Origin: Auanema rhodensis
Lineage: Eukaryota; Nematoda; Chromadorea; Rhabditida; Rhabditidae
DNA: 64,000 nt
Assembly: GCA_964057225.1 (NCBI GenBank)
Contig: OZ059898.1
Coordinates: forward strand, 14,099,767 to 14,163,766
Reading direction: 5' to 3'
Shown here: piece by piece, positions 38,301 to 46,819 of the stretch
How positions within the stretch are numbered: the stretch's first letter is position 1
Layout: each line of letters opens with the position of its first letter
The notes under the pieces: generated by a model
Told to the model about the DNA's origin: nothing
Seen by the model: only the letters and a program-made list of their open reading frames with translations
Database searches by the model: none
Program-made: the position numbers and the translations under genes

Positions 38301-41300
38301 AAAAATGTTTGCGTTCGGGGGGAATCGAACCCCCGTCGAATGCTTGGAAGGCATCCATGCTGACCATTACACCACGAACGCTACAATACGTTGTGAACTA
38401 TTAGATTAGATGAGTTGACACATCTTTGACTTCATTGATAATTACGAATGAAAAGCAGTAACATAGTTCTTTAAACGTTTCACGTGAAAAGTTAGAAAAT
38501 GGACAAGCTAAAGTACTTTCAAAATCTTTGCAACATATTGCAATCAAATCATTCACAAAAAATGAAAAATGTTTGCGTTCGGGGGGAATCGAACCCCCGT
38601 CGAATGCTTGGAAGGCATCCATGCTGACCATTACACCACGAACGCTACAATACGTTGTGAACTATTAGATTAGATGAGTTGACACATCTTTGACTTCATT
38701 GATAATTACGAATGAAAAGCAGTAACATAGTTCTTTAAACGTTTCACGTGAAAAGTTAGAAAATGGACAAGCTAAAGTACTTTCAAAATCTTTGCAACAT
38801 ATTGCAATCAAATCATTCACAAAAAATGAAAAATGTTTGCGTTCGGGGGGAATCGAACCCCCGTCGAATGCTTGGAAGGCATCCATGCTGACCATTACAC
38901 CACGAACGCTACAATAGGTTGTGAACTATTAGATTAGATGAGTTGACACATCTTTGACTTCATTGATAATTACGAATGAAAAGCAGAAACATATTTTTTT
39001 CAAACGTTTCACATCAAAAATTCAAAAATGGACAAGCTCAAGTACTTTCAAAATCTTTGCAACATATTGCAATCAAATCATTCACAAAAAATGAAAAATG
39101 TTTGCGTTCGGGGGGAATCGAACCCCCGTCGAATGCTTGGAAGGCATCCATGCTGACCATTACACCACGAACGCTACAATAGGTTGTGAACTATTAGATT
39201 AGATGAGTTGACACATCTTTGATTTCATTGATAATTACGAATGAAAAGCAGTAACATATTTTTTTCAAACGTTTCACATCAAAAAATCAAAAATGGACAA
39301 GCTCAAGTATTTTCAAAATCTTTGCAACATATTGCAATCAAATCATTCACAAAAAATGAAAAATGTATGCGTTCGGGGGGAATCGAACCCCCGTCGAATG
39401 CTTGGAAGGCATCCATGCTGACCATTACACCACGAACGCTACAATAGGTTGTGAACTATTAGATTAGATGAGTTGACACATCTTTGACTTCATTGATAAT
39501 TACGAATGAAAAGCAGTAACATAGTTCTTTAAACGTTTCACGTGAAAAGTTAGAAAATGGACAAGCTAAAGTACTTTCAAAATCTTTGCAACATATTGCA
39601 AAACGTCAAATCATTCAGCAAAAATGAAAAATGTTTGCGTTCGGGGGGAATCGAACCCCCGTCGAATGCTTGGAAGGCATCCATGCTGACCATTACACCA
39701 CGAACGCTACAATAGGTTGTGAACTATTAGATTAGATGAGTTGACACATCTTTGACTTCATTGATAATTACGAATGAAAAGCAGAAACATATTTTTTTCA
39801 AACGTTTCACATCAAAAATTCAAAAATGGACAAGCTCAAGTACTTTCAAAATCTTTGCAACATATTGCAATCAAATCATTCACAAAAAATGAAAAATGTT
39901 TGCGTTCGGGGGGAATCGAACCCCCGTCGAATGCTTGGAAGGCATCCATGCTGACCATTACACCACGAACGCTACGATGGCTCTTGAACTATTAGATTAG
40001 ATGAGTTGACACATCTTTGACTTCATTGATAATTACGAATGAAAAGCAGAAACATATTTTTTTCAAACGTTTCACATCAAAAATTCAAAAATGGACAAGC
40101 TCAAGTATTTTCAAAATCTTTGCAACATATTGCAATCAAATCATTCACAAAAAATGAAAAATGTATGCGTTCGGGGGGAATCGAACCCCCGTCGAATGCT
40201 TGGAAGGCATCCATGCTGACCATTACACCACGAACGCTACGATGGCTCTTGAACTATTAGATTAGATGAGTTGACACATCTTTGACTTCATATATAATTA
40301 CGAATGAAAAGCAGAAACATATTTTTTTCAAACGTTTCACATCAAAAATTCAAAAATGGACAAGCTCAAGTACTTTCAAAATCTTTGCAACATATTGCAA
40401 AACGTCAAACCATTCTTAAAAAATGAAAAATGTATGCGTTCGGGGGGAATCGAACCCCCGTCGAATGCTTGGAAGGCATCCATGCTGACCATTACACCAC
40501 GAACGCTACAATAGGTTGTGAACTATTAGATTAGATGAGTTGACACATCTTTGACTTCATATATAATTACGAATGAAAAGCAGAAACATATTTTTTTCAA
40601 ACGTTTCACATCAAAAATTCAAAAATGGACAAGCTCAAGTACTTTCAAAATCTTTGCAACATATTGCAAAACGTCAAACCATTCTTAAAAAATGAAAAAT
40701 GTATGCGTTCGGGGGGAATCGAACCCCCGTCGAATGCTTGGAAGGCATCCATGCTGACCATTACACCACGAACGCTACAATAGGTTGTGAACTATTAGAT
40801 TAGATGAGTTGACACATCTTTGACTTCATTGATAATTACGAATGAAAAGCAGTAACATAGTTCTTTAAACGTTTCACGTGAAAAGTTAGAAAATGGACAA
40901 GCTAAAGTACTTTCAAAATCTTTGCAACATATTGCAATCAAATCATTCACAAAAAATGAAAAATGTTTGCGTTCGGGGGGAATCGAACCCCCGTCGAATG
41001 CTTGGAAGGCATCCATGCTGACCATTACACCACGAACGCTACAATACGTTGTGAACTATTAGATTAGATGAGTTGACACATCTTTGACTTCATTGATAAT
41101 TACGAATGAAAAGCAGTAACATAGTTCTTTAAACGTTTCACGTGAAAAGTTAGAAAATGGACAAGCTAAAGTACTTTCAAAATCTTTGCAACATATTGCA
41201 ATCAAATCATTCACAAAAAATGAAAAATGTTTGCGTTCGGGGGGAATCGAACCCCCGTCGAATGCTTGGAAGGCATCCATGCTGACCATTACACCACGAA
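35360..41300 (-). repeat. higher-order repeat, 11-unit period of 2922 bp (and 3455 bp)
   Basis: The tRNAs at 36714, 36979, 37244, 37513, 37782, 38046 and 38310 recur exactly 2922 bp to the right (39636 to 41232). The three at 35383, 35648 and 35913 recur at +3455 (38838, 39103, 39368), including a shared 'tctttgatttc' spacer change. The difference of 533 bp equals two units gained or lost. Confidence 0.75.
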
Positions 41301-41489
41301 CGCTACAATACGTTGTGAACTATTAGATTAGATGAGTTGACACATCTTTGACTTCATTGATAATTACGAATGAAAAGCAGTAACATAGTTCTTTAAACGT
41401 TTCACGTGAAAAGTTAGAAAATGGACAAGCTAAAGTACTTTCAAAATCTTTGCAACATATTGCAATCAAATCATTCACAAAAAATGAAA

Positions 41490-41651
41490 AATGACCTGTC
41501 TGGCAGCTAGGCCGTGTGGGATGTTAAGAGGGAGGAGCTAATCTGCAAAAAGTATATGTAAGATTATTAAATGAGATTATTTAATGCGTTTGAAACAAAA
41601 CGAGTGGGTTAACTTCTCATAACATTTTAAAATGTTTTGATATTCCATGTC
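41490..41651 (-). repeat. 162-bp direct repeat, left copy (probable LTR or part of one)
   Basis: Matches 44631-44792 base for base as far as I compared, in the same orientation. It begins aatgacctgtctgg and ends ttccatgtc. It lies directly downstream (minus sense) of the stop codon of the BEL/Pao-like frame at 41669 and abuts the tRNA array, so it is the expected place for a 3' LTR. I do not see a clear TG..CA pair or a polypurine tract, so the true LTR limits remain uncertain. Confidence 0.7.
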
Positions 41652-41668
41652 TATTAGTATAGAGCATG

Positions 41669-43525
41669 TTAGGATTGCTGTCCTGACAATAGCAATTTTC
41701 GACTGTTTCGGCTGGTCATATGAGATCTTATATGAGATGGGAGACATTGAGTGATCATACGCCAAACGGAAAAAAGGGTGTATTGTGCAATATGAACAAA
41801 TTTTTTAGAACAAATTCGGATGACTATGATGCTTAAAAGAATGCTAAATAGAATGAGCCATATGATGAGTGCGGTCGCCGAGAGTGCTGCGTATGGGAAA
41901 CAAGATGGGTTGTGGAGTAGTTCAAGACAGAACAGACATTGAATCATATCGCAAAACGGAGTTGCTGGACAATCCAGTTGATGCAATGCAAATGTGTCAT
42001 TTTTATCGATAATATGTCGTGAGATGAATGTGTGGTCATGCAATACAACATGAGCCGGAAATACTATGGTGAAGTTGGGAGTATTTGGGTTGTACTCTAC
42101 ACATGTTTCTCGGGCACAAACTCGGATGGGATGTCCAGTACCGCAGTTTGATATGCCTACTCCTCCTTTGATGCAAGAGAACTGGCAGATGTTGGTTGCG
42201 GACATTGTATTGACGAGAATACCCAGTATCATGGCTATGAAAAAATGTGTGTAACTGGGGAGACGTTGTCGTTTTCGAGGTTGTGGTTCATTTTCACCTT
42301 CATCATCTGCAATGGTGATCACTTCGATGTCATCATCATCGTTGATAGTGATAACGTTTGGGTCTATCACGTTTTCAGTTGTATTGGGTCCGGTCGATGT
42401 GCTGGTTTCCACAACGGTGGATACTTCGTTATCGAGTAAAATGACCTCTGGAGTTTCTTTAAACGTGACAGTTTTGTCTGATTTGTGTGGGGACTGCGTA
42501 TGACTGTTTTCCGTATGATGCTCGTTGTCGGAAGGAATTTCAAGGGGAATCAGGCGATTGATGGGTCTAATTAGTTTGTGTCCATCAGATGTACGGACTT
42601 CTGCAACTCTCACAGATTCCGTGTTCTGTATGCTTGTTATTAAACCCATTTTCCACTGGTTTCGTTTCGTATTGTCATCTGACATTAGCACTACTGTGCC
42701 TACTTTTGGTGTAGCTGTGGAGAAATGTCCTTGCTTGTGATCCAACATGTGTGTTGCTCGAAGGGCGACGACATATTCATTATGCCATCGTTGCCAAATT
42801 TTGTCAAGTGTTTTCTGAATGTTGTTTAAATGTTTTTGTATTCCAGAAAAGAAACTCATCTCTAAATTTTTTCTGGAGTATTTCATTCTGTTCATGTCAT
42901 TTTGCAATGTTGTTGAGTCATGTACTGTAGAGTCAAATGAACTCTGATAGTCATCGAGTTCATCTCGGCGAAGTTGGATAAGTTGAGTATATTCCTCAAC
43001 TTCGCCTGTGTTCACAATGAGATCTCTCTCATCACAATAGTCCAAAATGCCCTTGATCAGTTTTGCAACTGTGGGCGGATGTTCTTCGCCAATGTCTTTG
43101 GTGACAAGTTGGTCGATTTCATGAGCTTTCATGGTCTTATGGGCTTGAGGGTGTTTGGCCAACATCCTTTTATAGCTACCTTGGTATAATTCCAACCAAG
43201 TTGCTGGGTAGTCCACATGGGTGCGTTCCTCGAGCACCACTCGATGTTCGTCTAACTGATCTCGTAGTGATCGGAAGACGTCCCCAACCGGGATGGCTTT
43301 ATAATATATACGCATCAAGCTAGGCTTGTGCGTATGTATGAACTCTCGACATCTGTCAATGTCATCAACCGGGGGGAAGATGAATGCTTGATGGTACGGG
43401 AGGATGTCCTCCTTCACCGTGTTGAACAACTTCAACGCGTGAGTTATATTTCTTTTTAAACAACTTAACTGTCTTGCTAAGGCAGTCAGGTTACGAGTTA
43501 CGAGTTTCCGATGGAGAAGAGGGAC
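41669..43525 (-). CDS. BEL/Pao gag-like / DUF5641-like / env-like fusion frame
   Basis: Open from 43525 to the stop at 41669 with no ATG in the upstream part; counting from the TTG at 43435 gives 588 residues. Residues 1-205 are charged and helical and resemble a gag-like N-terminus. Residues about 214-300 carry the pattern of the domain at the end of BEL/Pao integrases (WQRWHNEYVVAL, then PKVGTVVLM, then QWKMGLI). Residues 300-392 are acidic and disordered with a basic end (RKRQR). A signal-like hydrophobic stretch (397-412), about 100 cysteine-rich residues, and a membrane span (518-541) with a basic tail follow, resembling the env-like genes of nematode BEL elements but much too short for a full glycoprotein. 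Protease, RT, RNase H and the integrase catalytic core are missing. The frame's openness suggests a recent deletion or selection. It is described here as a broken element. Confidence 0.7.
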   Translation of the reverse strand, partial: VPLLHRKLVTRNLTALARQLSCLKRNITHALKLFNTVKEDILPYHQAFIFPPVDDIDRCREFIHTHKPSLMRIYYKAIPVGDVFRSLRDQLDEHRVVLEERTHVDYPATWLELYQGSYKRMLAKHPQAHKTMKAHEIDQLVTKDIGEEHPPTVAKLIKGILDYCDERDLIVNTGEVEEYTQLIQLRRDELDDYQSSFDSTVHDSTTLQNDMNRMKYSRKNLEMSFFSGIQKHLNNIQKTLDKIWQRWHNEYVVALRATHMLDHKQGHFSTATPKVGTVVLMSDDNTKRNQWKMGLITSIQNTESVRVAEVRTSDGHKLIRPINRLIPLEIPSDNEHHTENSHTQSPHKSDKTVTFKETPEVILLDNEVSTVVETSTSTGPNTTENVIDPNVITINDDDDIEVITIADDEGENEPQPRKRQRLPSYTHFFIAMILGILVNTMSATNICQFSCIKGGVGISNCGTGHPIRVCARETCVEYNPNTPNFTIVFPAHVVLHDHTFISRHIIDKNDTFALHQLDCPATPFCDMIQCLFCLELLHNPSCFPYAALSATALIIWLILFSILLSIIVIRICSKKFVHIAQYTLFSVWRMITQCLPSHIRSHMTSRNSRKLLLSGQQS

Positions 43526-44630
43526 TCATAATCATTTTGTTTGAAGAGAAATATTATTGTTCAAGTTAATTTTGTGTTTAATCTAGCTAATTTGTGGATT
43601 GATTATTAAAATCAATTGAATTAAAGTCCGAATATAATAGCTGTCGATAGAAGGAATAACAATATATAATATAAATAGGAATATAAATAAACAAGTAATA
43701 TAAGCAAATAAGATAAGCAAATAGTTCACTATTAGAAGGTACAATGAATATTTAGTTGAATATTTGTTAACAGTTTTTTCTTTGGAGAGTTATACTGTTA
43801 GTTTTTTCGTGTAGTTGTTACTGTTTCGTTAAATTACTTGTGTGGAATCTTTTGTAAAAAAATGTATGTTTTATCTTTTGAATATATTTTTTTTTTTTTT
43901 TGTTAGCTAAGTTAGTATATTTTTAATTTTTTTTTTTTTTTTTTTTAAAATGGAGATTGTTCAGGCAAAGATAATTCAATAAGTATCTTTCTCTGGTTAA
44001 AAAAGAAAAATTGGATGATTCACTAGATGAGAGAACAATTCAAGTTGAGAGATTACTGTAGGAAATAGAGAGAAAAAATTGAGTTTCCCAAAATCGATCA
44101 AAAAATGTGAGCAAACTAGCTTGGATGAATTCAGTAAAGTTTTCTGAGTAATTTGATACTAAATATGCTGTTGTTTTTTATCAAAAAATATAATATCAAT
44201 ATTAATATTAATTGGTTGAAATATAATAAGGATATCCAAAAAATATTCAAAATATTATTGTTTGATTGATCAGAAAGTATGTGTATGAAAAGGATGAGTG
44301 ATTTGAGACAAAAGATTTATTTCTGGACAGATGAACAAAGGAAATTGTATAAGATAACAGATGTGAATGAAATATAAACAATATAAAATGTGAAATAATA
44401 AAATTAAAATAAAACAAATTGAAATTATAAAATAACTTACCAACTTAATGTAAATGTATAATTGATACCAGAGAGTATCAATTCAAATTCAATAAGCGGT
44501 TAAAGTGTTAATGCGAACAAATGAAAACTAACTTGATTCTCCTTGAGGATCCTTGATGTCGATTGTCCTTGTCTGGTGAATAGGTTAGCAGATGGCGTCG
44601 GGTGCTGTGGCTGGTTGTAGCGGCGGAATG
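43526..44630. other. AT-rich leader region of the BEL-like element, no gene
   Basis: On the minus strand this lies between the right 162-bp repeat and the open frame, where a retroelement leader with primer-binding site would be. It is AT-rich, has T runs at about 43889-43903 and 43927-43946, and no reading frame of note. I do not see a convincing tRNA-complementary primer site beside the right repeat. Confidence 0.5.
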
Positions 44631-44792
44631 AATGACCTGTCTGGCAGCTAGGCCGTGTGGGATGTTAAGAGGGAGGAGCTAATCTGCAAAAAGTATATGT
44701 AAGATTATTAAATGAGATTATTTAATGCGTTTGAAACAAAACGAGTGGGTTAACTTCTCATAACATTTTAAAATGTTTTGATATTCCATGTC
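44631..44792 (-). repeat. 162-bp direct repeat, right copy (probable LTR or part of one)
   Basis: Partner of 41490-41651. It is preceded by the GC-richer cggcggaatg and followed by attcgatgatg; the two copies share aatg just before gacctg. In minus-strand sense this is the 5' copy. Lack of differences implies a recent origin of the pair. Confidence 0.7.
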
Positions 44793-46156
44793 ATTCGATG
44801 ATGACCTAGATAATGTGTGAGAGATGTTTGCGTGGTGCTAATGGCGCCGCACCAGGTCAATGAACAGATGGCAACATCTTTTGTCTTTTTTCGCGTATCT
44901 TGTCAACATATTTGCTAAAATCGACTTTTTGGTGCAAAATGTTGGAAATATCTCTTAACCTTTGCTGAGATTTATATTTTATGCTTTAACATGCGTAGGA
45001 TGATAATTCGTAGCTCTTTCGTGTCTTATCATTATCTCATCTATGTAGGATGGGATATTATGATGTTTTGTGATTTTTCACAGAAATTTTCATCTGCGTA
45101 GGATTTTAACAATATAGTTAATGTATTTTGTCCTATAGAACGTGGGTGATGATCTTATATAAGATAAAATATATAAATTTTATGAATTTCATGATTTGGA
45201 CTCTGACCTTTCTCATTGACCCGTTGGTCGTTACATATGACTCATATGGTTGGAAACAATAGATTTACAGACAATGGATGAATAAAGAAATTTAAAAACT
45301 ATAAAACAAGCCGTAAATAGTAAAAACTCGGAACTCTTTCGCATTTTTATATAAACAACACCTACCGAGAGTGCAAGGGTACCAAACAAACATCAACAAG
45401 TAGGTCAACAGACGTTCCTTGTTGATAGGCTCCTTCCACACATGTTCACAAATAATCGTTGATCTCTAAGATACTGACTCCTTTACAGATGAGGAAACAG
45501 ACAGCATTACTCATATAGCAAGGAGACATTGGTCTAAGATGCCTTTTAGTCACCTATTCAATTGATTCACAATTGTTAAAATAACTTTTGCACTCGAAGT
45601 CTATCAAAACTGTTTGCAATGATTATTGAAAGTTACGTAAAATATAAAAGATATAAAAAGGTCTCAAAATCAAAGAATAAATGAATAAATAGCGTTTTTA
45701 GACGGTAGCTTTGCTAATGCGTAATTCATATCATTGTTTCTCACTGTCCTCAGTCAGTAAAAATAAGATCGCCATAAAATGTGTTTGTTGGTACTTTGTC
45801 TGCATTTTTCTCGTACTCTCGCATATTCTTCCTAGGAAAATACTGTGAAACATAATAAGGGGTGATCAATCCCAGCTGAGTCACTGCCGGCAAGTTAAAG
45901 GAAGTAGCCATTGGGTAATCCAATAGAGTTTATATAGCGAACAACCCACTATGTTACTTTCTGTAATCATGTGGTACAAAAATATGGTATCAACCAAAAT
46001 TTTAAATAATGTTTAATTATCACTGATATCTAGACAATATTTAACAACCAATTATGTCATACTGACATACGATTCCTTTAGAGTATTTAGATCAGTGAAC
46101 TTATACTGTAAAGGACATCCAACGAGTCACTATTAACGAGCAGACTGGCTTGAAGA
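44793..46156. other. unassigned AT-rich sequence
   Basis: No reading frame above 60 codons on either strand and no repeat match inside the window. Presumably more transposon debris or stranded single-copy DNA between array segments 3 and 4. Confidence 0.4.
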
Positions 46157-46278
46157 AAAAAAAAGAAAAAAGATAAAGTAGCGCAATAGAAAGGTCATAG
46201 AGTAGAAAGTGATGCCGATGCACCATTTTCTACTCTATGACCTTTCTATTGCGCTACTTTATCTTTTTTCTTTTTTTT
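46157..46278. repeat. near-perfect 52-bp inverted repeat beside a tRNA gene
   Basis: Left arm 46157-46208 and right arm 46227-46278 are reverse complements (core gcgcaatagaaaggtcatag / ctatgacctttctattgcgc, flanked by purine or pyrimidine tracts). The 18-base loop contains gccgatgcacca (46214-46225), identical to the 3' end of the tRNA-Gly(GCC) that starts where the right arm ends, and the match continues through the following tttt. It could form a long hairpin. The arrangement suggests a fold-back duplication at the tRNA gene. Confidence 0.9.
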
Positions 46279-46348
46279 CATCGGTGGTTCAGTGGTAGAA
46301 TGCTCGCCTGCCACGCGGGCGACCCGGGTTCGATTCCCGGCCGATGCA
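46278..46348 (+). tRNA. tRNA-Gly(GCC), single copy, opposite strand
   Basis: Acceptor tCATCGG/CCGATGC, D arm with AGTGGTAGA, anticodon stem CTCGC/GCGGG around CTGCCAC (anticodon GCC), T stem CCGGG/CCCGG around TTCGATT, and discriminator A at 46348. This is a standard tRNA-Gly(GCC) of 71 nt, reading GGC and GGU. Two oddities: the first base is T where G is expected, leaving T1 facing C72, and the three bases after the discriminator are CCA, which eukaryotic tRNA genes normally do not encode. A TTTT run at 46352-46355 would serve as terminator. It differs clearly from the array tRNA and lies on the other strand. Function is plausible but the acceptor mismatch leaves doubt. Confidence 0.88.
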
Positions 46349-46351
46349 CCA

Positions 46352-46767
46352 TTTTGAAGATAGAGGGCTCTTCAAATAGCCTCCCAGGTTCACACTTTCT
46401 ATTCTATGCCCTGTTAACGTAAAATACTATTAGAGGAAGAAAGATTCATTCATATGCCATTCAGATATACATAATACAGAATATAAGGACTAGAAGATAT
46501 ATAATAAGACTAGATAAAATACATAGAAGACTAGAGTGAATGTAATAAGACTAGATATACATCACTAATGAGACTAGAGATAGTCTTACTAAAGGACAAG
46601 GATAAAACGGTGGTTCAGACTAGATGAGTCATAAGATAAAGACAGCAACGAGGAGAGAGAAAAGCGACCGTCCGCGACGGTGGTATAAAAACAGAGTGCC
46701 CGTGAATCTCATCAGCCAACGTGATGAGATTGCATCGATTGAATGATGGATAATCGCATTCGCGATA
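46352..46767. other. unassigned sequence with GACTAGA mini-repeats and a hairpin
   Basis: GACTAGA occurs six times between 46488 and 46624, irregularly spaced. A TATAAAA box lies at 46684-46690, followed by a 9-bp-arm hairpin (ATCTCATCA 46706-46714 / TGATGAGAT 46722-46730). TATA box plus hairpin would suit a plus-strand LTR promoter, but no partner copy is in the window. The stretch joins the array inside a tRNA gene at 46768. Confidence 0.5.
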
Positions 46768-46819
46768 CCCCCGTCGAATGCTTGGAAGGCATCCATGCTG
46801 ACCATTACACCACGAACGC
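46768..46819 (-). pseudogene. tRNA-Gly(UCC) fragment, 5' part only
   Basis: The tRNA 5' half through the 5' strand of the T stem is present; the T loop, the 3' T-stem strand and the 3' acceptor strand are missing, replaced by foreign sequence ending in cgcgata. Together with the array end at 41493, about 22 bp of the unit are lost across the interruption. Confidence 0.9.

Larger units (their letters stand above)
30793..41493 (-). repeat. tRNA-Gly(UCC) tandem array, segment 3 (40 copies)
   Basis: tRNA left ends (72 bp each, minus strand): 30848 31113 31382 31647 31912 32182 32451 32716 32981 33250 33519 33784 34049 34318 34587 34855 35119 35383 35648 35913 36178 36446 36714 36979 37244 37513 37782 38046 38310 38574 38838 39103 39368 39636 39901 40166 40435 40704 40968 41232. 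A distinct spacer subtype appears from about 34740 on, with tagttctttaaacg and gtttcacgtgaaaagttag replacing the usual stretch, together with a tRNA 5' flank reading caatacgttgtg in some units. The segment ends three bases before the next tRNA would start. Confidence 0.97.
41490..44792 (-). mobile_element. BEL/Pao-like element, internally deleted
   Basis: A 3.3-kb block framed by perfect 162-bp direct repeats and holding one minus-strand frame that joins a gag-like region, the C-terminal integrase-tail domain of BEL/Pao elements and an env-like membrane region. Autonomous BEL/Pao elements also carry protease, reverse transcriptase, RNase H and integrase core, and none is present, so this is a deletion derivative that would need a full-length relative to move. 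It sits inside the tRNA array. Confidence 0.7.

Noticed and set aside
41577-41765. 62-codon minus-strand frame with a hydrophobic start
   Set aside because: It overlaps the end of the env-like region in another frame and runs into the 162-bp repeat.
42066-43189. Several 60-70-codon plus-strand frames
   Set aside because: They are antisense shadows of the BEL/Pao-like frame.
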